The notes under the pieces were generated by a model, which was not told the origin of the DNA, did no database searches, and saw only the letters and a program-made list of their open reading frames with translations. A stretch of 64,000 bases of DNA from Herbaspirillum sp. YR522 (GTDB taxonomy: Bacteria; Pseudomonadota; Gammaproteobacteria; Burkholderiales; Burkholderiaceae_D), in NCBI RefSeq assembly GCF_000282575.1, contig NZ_AKJA01000105.1, positions 1 through 64,000 on the forward strand, given 5' to 3'. Shown here piece after piece: positions 47,043 through 55,013 of the stretch. Made by a program: the position numbers and the translations under genes. The stretch's first letter is position 1; each line of letters begins with the position of its first letter.

Positions 47043-47789
47043 CTAAGGACGGCGACGCTTGCCCGGCTTTTGCAGGCGTGCCTTGCTGTGTTCAAGGTGG
47101 TTGCGAGCCAGGCGTTCGGCCCGCTTGGCGTCGTGCGCGCGCAGCGCCTCGACGATTTCCTGGTGATGCTTGAGCGCGGTCTGGGTGTCGCGCTGGGTGT
47201 ACCGCATCAGCTTGACTTCATCGATGAAGAACTCGCGGAAGCCTTCGACCATCTGGATCAGGCGCTGCGAACGGGCCGCCTTCAGTATCAGCGTGTGGAA
47301 GCGGTCGTTGAGCTCGGCGCGCTCGGCCAGGGCATCCAGCGGCAGCGCCTTGCTGTCTTCCAGCACCTGGTCGAGCGCCTGCAGCTCGGCATCGGTGATG
47401 CGCTCGGCGGCCAGGCGCGCGGCCGTGCCTTCCAGCGCCTCGCGTATCACAAAGATGTCGCCCTGCTCTTCGGCGGTATCGACGACCTCGACGCCGCCAT
47501 AGGTCATCGGCGTCACCAGCAGGTCGCTCACCAGGCGCGAGATCGCTTCGCGCACCGGGGTGCGGCTGACCTGCAGGCGCGCCGCCACTTCCAGCTCCAC
47601 CAGCCGCGTGCGCGCTGGAATCTCGCCACTCAGGATGGCCGTGCGCAGGCGGCGGTAGATCTGGTCCGCCATGCGGGCCACCGGCACGCCCCTGGGGACG
47701 AACCAGGGGGTATTGGCGTCGACCATGGCGGCCAGGTCCTTGGCGGAATCAGCGGAAGCGGTGGCAGGTACTTGAGGCGTACGGTTCAT
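47043..47789 (-). CDS. GntR-family regulator with FCD domain (block C)
   Basis: A 248-residue FCD-type GntR regulator. The winged helix-turn-helix (IYRRLRTAILSGEIPARTRL, LQVSRTPVREAISRL) is followed by the helical ligand domain with metal-type residues in NDRFHTLIL, HHQEIVEAL and NHLEHSKARL. The ATG at 47787-47789 is chosen because a longer frame (to 47876) would run into the palindrome at 47863-47880. The palindromes before gntR, before the M20 gene at 56213 and, less exactly, before block B suggest it controls all three transcripts. The C-terminus is basic. Confidence 0.86.
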   Translation of the reverse strand: MNRTPQVPATASADSAKDLAAMVDANTPWFVPRGVPVARMADQIYRRLRTAILSGEIPARTRLVELEVAARLQVSRTPVREAISRLVSDLLVTPMTYGGVEVVDTAEEQGDIFVIREALEGTAARLAAERITDAELQALDQVLEDSKALPLDALAERAELNDRFHTLILKAARSQRLIQMVEGFREFFIDEVKLMRYTQRDTQTALKHHQEIVEALRAHDAKRAERLARNHLEHSKARLQKPGKRRRP

Positions 47790-47862
47790 TGGGTTGTCTC
47801 GCGTTGTTGTGGTAGCGGCTGATGAAAACAGAATCGGCTTAGCAGAATCCATGCCAGCATTC

Positions 47863-47880
47863 ATTGCTGCATGCAATAAC
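47863..47880. promoter_or_regulatory. Palindromic operator before gntR (site b)
   Basis: ATTGC-TGCAT-GCAAT, overlapping the 13-base string TGCATGCAATAAC (47868-47880) that recurs exactly at 56311-56323. It lies about 75 bp upstream of the gntR start, consistent with autoregulation. Confidence 0.6.
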
Positions 47881-47985
47881 AGTGTTGATAAGGCCGTAGA
47901 AAGCGCGAAATTGTCTCATGCATCAGGTCCGCTACCCGCACCGGCCCTGGCCGGGCGCGGGCAGCCCTGGTATCGGTGGTCTTGA

Positions 47986-48813
47986 TCAGTCGCTGAAGTG
48001 GGTCGGCTCCGGCGGCGAAAGACGGCGCACCAATGCATTCCATTCGAGGCTGATGGACGATGTCGACGGATCGGCGTGGTGCTTCTCGACGCTGCGTTCG
48101 TACTGGCGCGCGGTGTGCTCGGCCACTTCTTGCGACACTTCGGTGACCGGCAGGCCGGTGGCCGAAATCGCCATCTGCGCCTGGCAGGACATGTCCAGGT
48201 TGCGCATCAGGATGAAGGCGTCCGCGATGGTCTGGCCGAGGGTGAGCATGCCGTGGTTGCGCAGCACCAGCACGCGCGCGGTCGGGCCGAGGTCGGCGAT
48301 CAGGCGCTCGCGCTCGTCGGTATCCAGCGCGATGCCTTCATAGTCGTGGTAGGCCACGCGGTTGTGGAACTGGAACGACCATTGGTTGGTCGGCAGCACG
48401 CCGCAGGCCAGCGACGACACCGCCACGCCGGCCACGGTATGCAGGTGAACCACGCAGCCCGCGTCGGAACGTGCCATGTGCACCGCGCTGTGCACGACGA
48501 AGCCGGCGGCATTGACCGAATGCCTGGTCGGCTGCAGGATGCGACCCTCGGTGTCGATCTTCACCAGCGAGGATGCGGTGACGTCGCGGAACAGCACGCC
48601 GTGCGGATTGAGCAGGAACTGGTCGTGCGTGCCCGGCACCCTGGCCGAGATGTGAGTCCAGATGCTGTCTTCCATGCCCAGCAGGGCAACCAGGCGATAG
48701 GCGGCTGCCAGGTCTTCCCGCACCTTGCGCTCCTGCGGGGAGATCGATGCCATGTAGGCGGCGGCATCGCCGGCGGCGGCCGTTGCGGTAATTGAGTTGG
48801 AGAGATCGCTCAC
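47986..48813 (-). CDS. Class II aldolase/adducin-family protein, copy 2
   Basis: A 275-residue zinc-dependent AraD/FucA-fold protein. Zinc ligands are in VVHLHTVAGVAV near residue 125 and the later LRNHGMLTLG near 190. The start is a GTG (48811-48813) preceded by AAGGAA; no ATG gives the family length, and the open frame continues upstream without family sequence. It is the last gene of the block C operon. It differs clearly from the block B copy, so it may act on a related but distinct substrate. Confidence 0.84.
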   Translation of the reverse strand: MSDLSNSITATAAAGDAAAYMASISPQERKVREDLAAAYRLVALLGMEDSIWTHISARVPGTHDQFLLNPHGVLFRDVTASSLVKIDTEGRILQPTRHSVNAAGFVVHSAVHMARSDAGCVVHLHTVAGVAVSSLACGVLPTNQWSFQFHNRVAYHDYEGIALDTDERERLIADLGPTARVLVLRNHGMLTLGQTIADAFILMRNLDMSCQAQMAISATGLPVTEVSQEVAEHTARQYERSVEKHHADPSTSSISLEWNALVRRLSPPEPTHFSD

Positions 48814-48842
48814 GATAGTTTCCTTGATGACGTTGGTGGGGT

Positions 48843-49487
48843 TCAGGGCCGTGCAATAGCAGGTGCAACAGGGGCGGGCAGCACCGGAACGGTTTGCGCG
48901 AATGCATCGCGCGCCAGCACCGGCGCCATGACCTGTGCCAGGACGGGGCAGCGCGTACGCCATTCCAGTTCGGCCAAGCGCAGGTCGAGATAGGCCAGCG
49001 CACAGCCGGCGGCGAGTATTGCGAGATCGAAACGGCCGGCCCAGGCGGCCGCTTCGTGTTCGAGCATGTCGAGCGCGGCGGTGATCTTGGCGCTCTGCGC
49101 CTCTACCCAGCCGCTCCAGCGATGGGCTTCGGGACGCGGTCCGATTTCGTAGCGCACCAGCAAGGCTGCATCGAGCAGGCCATCGGCCAGCGCCTGGTTG
49201 CGCAGAATTACCCAGCGTGCATCGCCTTGCGCTGGCAGCAAGGCATTGCCCGGCACCAGGCTGCACAGGTAGTCGGCGATGACGCGCGAATCGAACAGCG
49301 CCGTTGCGTTATCGGTGACCAGTACCGGCACCTTGCCCAGCGGGTTGTAGCGGGTGATGCGCTCGTCGCGCTGCAACGGGTTGGCCGCGCTGGGGAGGCG
49401 CTCGACGCGGTCGTTCAGGCCAAGTTCATGGATCAGGATGGTGATCTTGCGCACGAACGGCGAAGAGGTGGAATACAGCAATTTCAT
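48843..49487 (-). CDS. Glutathione S-transferase-like protein
   Basis: A 214-residue GST. The thioredoxin-like N-terminal domain has the catalytic-serine region YSTSSPFVRK at residue 4 and the cis-proline loop GKVPVLV; the helical C-terminal domain follows. It overlaps the DUF1028 gene by four bases (ATGA). In a monooxygenase pathway it could conjugate or isomerise a reactive product such as an epoxide or cis-enol (inference). Confidence 0.85.
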   Translation of the reverse strand: MKLLYSTSSPFVRKITILIHELGLNDRVERLPSAANPLQRDERITRYNPLGKVPVLVTDNATALFDSRVIADYLCSLVPGNALLPAQGDARWVILRNQALADGLLDAALLVRYEIGPRPEAHRWSGWVEAQSAKITAALDMLEHEAAAWAGRFDLAILAAGCALAYLDLRLAELEWRTRCPVLAQVMAPVLARDAFAQTVPVLPAPVAPAIARP

Positions 49488-50176
49488 CGTGAAGCCTCCG
49501 TTGTCGATGCCGGCGCGGCAGGCGCCAGGACGTAGTCTTGCGGTGCAGAGGCGCGGCTGACGTAGCCGTCCTGCAGCGGTTCATACAGTTGCCACAGCGC
49601 GCGCAGCGCCTGCAGCGGACGGTCTTGCCCATCCACGCGCAGGTCGACCACCGGCCACTTCAGGGCATGCGCCACCTGCACCCCGGCCGAGCGCAGCTCC
49701 CGCTCCTCGCCGCCGGCCGCCAGCCCCTGCTCCAGTGCGCGCAGCAGGCGCTCGGCCAGCGGCAGGTCGGCGCTGGCGGCAAAGCCGGCGATCATCGCCT
49801 GCGGCACGCCGCTGTCGGCCAGCATGTTGCCGGCGGCGGCGCAGTCGACGCCCAGCGCATAGGCATGTGTGGGCAGCGCCCGGGCGCCGGTGAAATGGGC
49901 GGTACGGCCCTGGGTGTCCAGCACCAGCAGCTGGCGATAGGCAGACTGCGGGTCGGCGCGCACCAGCATGTCCAGCACTGCGGCCGCGGGCAGGCCGTGC
50001 TCCAGCAAGTCCAGGCCCAGCACGCCCAGGCCCGGATCGGTCAGGTTCTGCGTGGCCACCACGCCGGCACCGGCGCGGGTCCAGGCGCAGCGGCTGGCCA
50101 CGCACAGGCTCGATGAGGTGACCGCCATGCCCAGCATGCCGGTGCGGGCGCAGCGCGCGATGATGGAGAAGGTCAT
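49484..50176 (-). CDS. DUF1028 Ntn-hydrolase-like protein (copy 2)
   Basis: A 230-residue DUF1028 protein beginning MTFSIIARC, again with Thr at position 2 as a candidate N-terminal nucleophile. It follows copy 1 in every main feature (VTSSSLCVASRC, AGVVATQNLTDPGLG, GNMLADSGVPQAMI) but is clearly diverged. It overlaps both neighbours by four bases (flavin reductase upstream, GST downstream), so it is tightly built into the block C operon. Confidence 0.84.
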   Translation of the reverse strand: MTFSIIARCARTGMLGMAVTSSSLCVASRCAWTRAGAGVVATQNLTDPGLGVLGLDLLEHGLPAAAVLDMLVRADPQSAYRQLLVLDTQGRTAHFTGARALPTHAYALGVDCAAAGNMLADSGVPQAMIAGFAASADLPLAERLLRALEQGLAAGGEERELRSAGVQVAHALKWPVVDLRVDGQDRPLQALRALWQLYEPLQDGYVSRASAPQDYVLAPAAPASTTEASR

Positions 50177-50727
50177 GCCAGCACCTCCGCATGCGCCGGC
50201 GCAGCCGCGCCGATGCAGCGATAGGCGCGGTCGACATACAGCAGGCCGTCGCGTGGCGCCATATGGATGGCGCCGACCTCGCCGATCAATACCGCATGCG
50301 TGGCGTGATGGACGTCGCGCGCCAGGCTGCAGTCCAGCGACGCCAGCGCCTGCCGCAGCACCGGCGCGCCGCTGGCGGCGGTCTCCCAGTCGGCGCAGGC
50401 GAAGCGATCCGCGCGCCATTTCGGGATGCGACCGGCAAAGCTGTCGGCCACGTGGCTCTGGTCGGCGCCCAGCAGGTTGACGCAGAACGAGGCATTGCGC
50501 CGGATGATGTCCAGCACCGGGCTCTTCTCGTGGATGCACACCAGTACCGAGGGTGGATCGGCCGACAGCGAACACACCGCGCTGACGGTGACGCCCGCAC
50601 GTCCACCCGGGCCGTCGGTGGTTACCACCGCCACCGAGGCGGCGGTGTGGCGCATGGCGTCGAGAAACAGCGCCCGGGCATCGATGGCGGCATCGGCCGT
50701 TGGCAGGGAGATGGTTGTCATGGTCAT
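50173..50727 (-). CDS. Flavin reductase (HpaC/RutF type), copy 2
   Basis: A 184-residue flavin reductase. Family segments are SVAVVTTDGPGGRAGVTVSAV, PPSVLVCIHEKS and NLLGADQSHVADSF. It should provide FADH2 to the HpaB-like monooxygenase at 53576-55012 of the same operon. Start and stop overlap the permease and DUF1028 genes by four bases each. Confidence 0.87.
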   Translation of the reverse strand: MTMTTISLPTADAAIDARALFLDAMRHTAASVAVVTTDGPGGRAGVTVSAVCSLSADPPSVLVCIHEKSPVLDIIRRNASFCVNLLGADQSHVADSFAGRIPKWRADRFACADWETAASGAPVLRQALASLDCSLARDVHHATHAVLIGEVGAIHMAPRDGLLYVDRAYRCIGAAAPAHAEVLA

Positions 50728-51527
50728 TCGATGCGGAACATGCGGTTGAGTCCCACCAGCCGTCCGGCCAGCAGCACCAGTGCGGTCGACAGCGCGATCA
50801 GCACCACTGCCATGGCGGCCACGGTAGGATCGTCGAAGTCGCGGATGTAGCTGTAGCCCTCGACCGGCAGCGTGCTCATGTCGGCCGTGGTCAGGAAGAC
50901 CGATATCGAGAAATTGTCGATCGCCTCCACGAACACGAAGGTGCCGCCGGCCAGCAGGCCCGGGCGCAGCTGCGGCAACACCACGCGCCAGAACACCGAC
51001 CAGTCGCCCGCGCCCAGGTTGCGCGCCACGTCTTCCAGCTCCGGCCGCAGGCCGTGCATGTTGGCCACCAGGGTGCGCACCGCGAACGGCAGGCTGAAGC
51101 AGGTCATCGCGATCACCAGGCCGGTGAAGCCGGGACCGATGCCAATGTTGCTCAGGTAGATCAGGAAGGCGATGCCAGTCACCACGCCGGGAATCAGCAG
51201 GGGCGACATCAGCAAGGCATTGATCAGCTCGCGCCCACGGAACTTGCAGCGCACCAGCGCATAGGCGGTCGGCACGGCAATCGCCAGGCTCAGCGGCGTC
51301 ACGATGGCGCCCATGCCGGTGCTGACCCGGGCCGCCGACATGAAGCGCTCGTTGGCGAAGAAGTTGCCGAACCAGCGCAGCGACAGCCCGGCCATCGGCC
51401 AGCTGAAGTAGCTGCCTTCGTTGAAGGCGTAGATCACGATGAAGATCACCGGCGCCAGCAGGAACACGCCGGTGGCCAGCGCCAGCGCCAGCACCGCCGG
51501 CGAGTAGAGCTTGTAGTTGCCGTGCAT
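50724..51527 (-). CDS. Pot-type ABC importer permease (PotC-like)
   Basis: A 267-residue permease with about six membrane segments and the EAA-type loop ARNLGAGDWSVFWRVVLPQ near residue 175. It overlaps the flavin reductase gene by ATGA and shares one base with the preceding permease gene. With 51527-52408 it forms the membrane part of the block C importer. Confidence 0.86.
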   Translation of the reverse strand: MHGNYKLYSPAVLALALATGVFLLAPVIFIVIYAFNEGSYFSWPMAGLSLRWFGNFFANERFMSAARVSTGMGAIVTPLSLAIAVPTAYALVRCKFRGRELINALLMSPLLIPGVVTGIAFLIYLSNIGIGPGFTGLVIAMTCFSLPFAVRTLVANMHGLRPELEDVARNLGAGDWSVFWRVVLPQLRPGLLAGGTFVFVEAIDNFSISVFLTTADMSTLPVEGYSYIRDFDDPTVAAMAVVLIALSTALVLLAGRLVGLNRMFRIE

Positions 51528-52408
51528 CAGTCGCTCCTTTTCATTCCGGGCGTAAAGGCCCGCTGCGCCGCCGAGAACGCCCAGACGAAGAACAGGGCGA
51601 CGGCCAGGAATACCGTCGCGGTCGCTGCGGCGAAGGGAAAGTCGTAAGAGGCGAAGATGTACTCATAGATGGCGTTGGCCACCATGCGCACCCGCCCGCC
51701 GCCCAGCACCATCGGGAACAGGAAGGAGCTCAGCGCCATCGCGAAGGTCAGCGAACTGGCCGCGATGATGCCGGGCACCGCCAGCGGCAGCGTCACGTGG
51801 ACGAAGGCGCGCCAGCGCGTGGCGCCGAGGTTGATGGCGGACTCTTCCAGCGCGCGCGGCACGTTCTTCAGCGGCCCCATCATGGTCAGCACGAAGAACG
51901 GCAGCACGAAGTGCAGCAGCGCGATGAACACGCCGGTCTCGTTGTAGACCAGCTGCAGCGGCTTGGCGATGACGCCCAGCTGCTTGAGCAGCGCATTGAT
52001 CAGGCCGTTGTTGCCGAGAATGATGAGCCAGGCATAGGCGCGCGTGACCGAACCGGACAGGAAGGTCACCGCCATCGCGCCCAGCAGTACGCCGCGCAGG
52101 AGACCGGATTCGGCGCGCACGATCACGTAGGCCACCGGGTAACCCAGCACCAGCGAGGCCAGCGTCAGCTCCGCCGACAGCCACAGCGTCTTGCCCAGCA
52201 CCGCCAGGTCGGAAGCGGAACTGAAATAGCGTGCGTAGTTGGCCAGGCTGGGCTCACCGCCGTAGGTGGCCTGCCCCGGCACCTGGTGCAGCAGGCTGGT
52301 GTAGAGGAAGGCCGCGTAGGCGCTGAAAAAGAATGCCATCACCACGAAGGCGGGCGCGAAGTTCCAGGGCGATGCGCGGTGCTGGAGCGCGTCCTTGTCG
52401 TTACCCAT
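51527..52408 (-). CDS. Pot-type ABC importer permease (PotB-like)
   Basis: A 293-residue permease. The first membrane helix is at about 18-38, five more follow, and the EAA-type loop is SAINLGATRWRAFVHVTLP near residue 195. It is a separate gene here, whereas the equivalent in block B is fused to its partner. It starts two bases before the ATPase stop, indicating one operon. Confidence 0.86.
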   Translation of the reverse strand: MGNDKDALQHRASPWNFAPAFVVMAFFFSAYAAFLYTSLLHQVPGQATYGGEPSLANYARYFSSASDLAVLGKTLWLSAELTLASLVLGYPVAYVIVRAESGLLRGVLLGAMAVTFLSGSVTRAYAWLIILGNNGLINALLKQLGVIAKPLQLVYNETGVFIALLHFVLPFFVLTMMGPLKNVPRALEESAINLGATRWRAFVHVTLPLAVPGIIAASSLTFAMALSSFLFPMVLGGGRVRMVANAIYEYIFASYDFPFAAATATVFLAVALFFVWAFSAAQRAFTPGMKRSD

Positions 52409-52409
52409 G

Positions 52410-53522
52410 TCAGGCCTCCAGCAGCACGCAGTCGCAGGCGGCGGCGCTGAGCTCCACTTGCTGGCCGGCTTCGAACAGCACGTCGTCCTGGCGGCGCGGG
52501 CGCTCCACCATGACCTTTCCCAGGCCCGGCACGCTGACCTCGTAGCTCACGCCATGCCCCAGGTTGACGCAGAACGCCACCTGGCCGGGCATGTGCAAGG
52601 CGCCGGTGGCGGCGCCGTTCGCCGCGCCGCCGGCGACATCGATGGCCATCGCGCCCGGGCGCACCGCCACGGCGGCCGCCTGCCCGGCACTACGCGCACC
52701 GGCCAGGTTGACCGTGCCCGCGCCCGGCAGGCCGATGTCGATGCGGCCCTCGGCGACCGACTGCACCGTACCCTTGAATACATTGGCGCTGCCGATGAAG
52801 GTGGCAACGAATTCGGACCGCGGGCGGTCGTAGATGTCCAGCGGGCGGCCGAACTGCTCCAGCTTACCGTCCTTCATCACCGCCACGTAGTCGGAGATGG
52901 TCATCGCCTCGGCCTGGTCGTGGGTAACGCAGACCGTGGTGACGCCGACGCTCTTCTGCAGCTTGCGCAGCTCGACCTGCATCTCCTCGCGCAGGCTCTT
53001 GTCGAGCGCGCCGAAGGGCTCATCCAACAGCAGGATCTTGGGATCGGTGACCAGTGCGCGGGCCAGCGCGGCGCGCTGCTGCTGGCCGCCGGATAGCTGC
53101 GCCGGATAACGGTCGGCCAGGTGCGCCAGGCGCACCATCTCCAGCGCCTGCATGGCGCGTTCGCGGGCGGCCGCCTGTTTCACCTTGCGCATCTTCAGGC
53201 CGAACATCACATTCTCGACGATGCGCATGTGCGGAAACAGTGCATAGCTCTGGAACACCATGGCGGTCTCGCGCTGGAACGGCGGCACGTTGGCGACATT
53301 GCTGCCGCCGATCTGCACCTGCCCGCTGGTGGCGCTGGCAAACCCGGCGATGATGCGCAGCAGCGTCGACTTGCCGCAACCGCTGGGTCCCAGCAGCGTC
53401 AACAAGGCGCCCGGCGGCACGGACAGGGAGATGTCATCGAGCGCGGTGAAAGCCCCGTAGTGCTTGCGCACCTGGTCGATGACCAGGCCGACGCCGGTCG
53501 GCGCGTGGAGTGGTTCTGTCAT
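52410..53522 (-). CDS. Pot-type ABC importer ATP-binding protein (block C)
   Basis: A 370-residue ATPase of the PotA/FbpC class. Walker A is [11 protein letters not shown] near residue 42, the signature LSGGQQQRAALARAL near 138, Walker [14 protein letters not shown], the switch His CVTHDQAEAM, and a C-terminal TOBE-like region (AVRPGAMAIDV) follows. The ATG at 53520-53522 is preferred to an upstream TTG. The partners are the two permease genes just downstream and the binding protein at 45982-47004. Confidence 0.87.
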   Translation of the reverse strand: MTEPLHAPTGVGLVIDQVRKHYGAFTALDDISLSVPPGALLTLLGPSGCGKSTLLRIIAGFASATSGQVQIGGSNVANVPPFQRETAMVFQSYALFPHMRIVENVMFGLKMRKVKQAAARERAMQALEMVRLAHLADRYPAQLSGGQQQRAALARALVTDPKILLLDEPFGALDKSLREEMQVELRKLQKSVGVTTVCVTHDQAEAMTISDYVAVMKDGKLEQFGRPLDIYDRPRSEFVATFIGSANVFKGTVQSVAEGRIDIGLPGAGTVNLAGARSAGQAAAVAVRPGAMAIDVAGGAANGAATGALHMPGQVAFCVNLGHGVSYEVSVPGLGKVMVERPRRQDDVLFEAGQQVELSAAACDCVLLEA

Positions 53523-53575
53523 GGAAATGCCCGTCTGTGGATTCAATGGATCAGCGATAAGTTAGGTGGCACCGT

Positions 53576-55012
53576 TCAAACGGCCACGCCGGCCAGGCGT
53601 GCGGCGCGCTGCATGGAACCCTTGCGGTCGAAGCTGCTGTAGAGCGACATCGCCTGCACCATCGGCGGGCTCTCGGCAAACATGGCGTAGGCGCACATGC
53701 GGCCGGCGAAGCTGCTGGCGGTCAGCTCGGCGACCAGGTTGAGCACCTTGAGACGATTCTCGGCAGTCACATCGCCGATGCGAAAATATTTCTGTACGTC
53801 CGGACCGGTCAGCGGGCTGCGCAGCGAGCGCTCGTCGGGTTGCATCACGGCAGTGCCGCCTGCCAGGTCACGCAAGATCTGCACCATCTCGTAGAAGTTG
53901 GATGACGCATAGACGCGGCCGGCATTCTGGATGCTCAGGTTGGGCATGATCATGCCGCTCTCGCTGACCTGGTGCTCGGCCTCGGAGGCGAAGATGAAGG
54001 CACGGATGGTTTCGCGGTAGCCCATCAGCGCGGCGATCTTTTCGCGGATGGCGGGAATCGCACCAAGACGGGTATGCTCGGTCACCAGCAGTGCGGCGCC
54101 CACCAGGGTGTCGGCCTTGGCATAGGCGCGGTTCAGGAAGCCCTGCGCGGCCCAGTTGTGCAAATCCTGGCGGATCAGCGCGGCCAGTTCCGGCTTGCGC
54201 GAGAAGATCACGTTTTCCCACGGCACGAAAACATCGTCGAACACGATCAGGGTGTCCAGCTCGTCGAACTGCGACGACAGCGGCTTATCGAAACCGTTGG
54301 CGCCGCTGAAGTGCGGCGCGCGGCAGATATGGCGCAGGTTGGGCGAATTCAGCGGCACGATGCAGGCCACGGCATAGTCGGTATTTTCCGGGATCCAGGC
54401 GCCGACGGTCGGCTTGACGAAGGCCGCGTGCGCATAGCAGGCGCCGGTCTCGAACTTGGCGCCGCGGATGATGATGCCGTCTTCGCGCTCTTCCACCACG
54501 CGGGTGTACATGTCAGGATCGTCCTGCTGGTAGGGCTGCTTGCTGCGGTCGCCCTTGGGGTCGGTGTTGCCGGAGGTCAGGAACCAGTTGCTGACCTGCA
54601 GCTTCTTGAGCCAGCGCACCGCGTTCTCGTAGTAGCGGGTGTCGTACTTGTCGAGCAGCGCCTTGCGGTCCTTCATGACGAACAGCGGCGTGACGGTCTC
54701 GTCGCCGAAGCGGTCGATCACAGGGCTCACTTCGTTGAGGATCGCGGCGGTCATCTCGCGGCGGTTGCGCAGGTCCTCGATGGTTTCGGGCAGCTTGTAG
54801 ACGCGGCTGGCGACTTCGCCGTCCTCGTTGATGTAGCCGAACACGTCCTTGTAGCGCTCGTCGTGCTGCAGGTCGTAGAGCGCGGCCATCGCATCGACCA
54901 TGGGCTTGATCGCCGGATGGGTGGTGACGTCCTCGACGCGTTCGCCGTTGATGAAGACTTGTCGGCCGTCCTTCAGGGATTCGCGATATTGATTGCCGGT
55001 GAGCAGTGCCAT
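53576..55012 (-). CDS. FADH2-dependent monooxygenase, HpaB family
   Basis: A 478-residue protein of the 4-hydroxyphenylacetate 3-monooxygenase (HpaB/HpaH/PvcC) family, which uses FADH2 from a separate reductase. Landmarks are MALLTGNQYRESLKDGR at the start, GDRSKQPYQQDDPDMYTRVVEEREDGI near 160 (flavin loop), and FDDVFVPWENVIF near 280. Known members hydroxylate phenols, chlorophenols and some N-heterocyclic acids such as pyrrole-2-carboxylate. With a DUF1028 protein, an M20 hydrolase and a Pot importer nearby, a nitrogen-containing aromatic acid is a fair guess. It starts one base after the upstream stop. Confidence 0.87.
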   Translation of the reverse strand: MALLTGNQYRESLKDGRQVFINGERVEDVTTHPAIKPMVDAMAALYDLQHDERYKDVFGYINEDGEVASRVYKLPETIEDLRNRREMTAAILNEVSPVIDRFGDETVTPLFVMKDRKALLDKYDTRYYENAVRWLKKLQVSNWFLTSGNTDPKGDRSKQPYQQDDPDMYTRVVEEREDGIIIRGAKFETGACYAHAAFVKPTVGAWIPENTDYAVACIVPLNSPNLRHICRAPHFSGANGFDKPLSSQFDELDTLIVFDDVFVPWENVIFSRKPELAALIRQDLHNWAAQGFLNRAYAKADTLVGAALLVTEHTRLGAIPAIREKIAALMGYRETIRAFIFASEAEHQVSESGMIMPNLSIQNAGRVYASSNFYEMVQILRDLAGGTAVMQPDERSLRSPLTGPDVQKYFRIGDVTAENRLKVLNLVAELTASSFAGRMCAYAMFAESPPMVQAMSLYSSFDRKGSMQRAARLAGVAV

Positions 55013-55013
55013 G

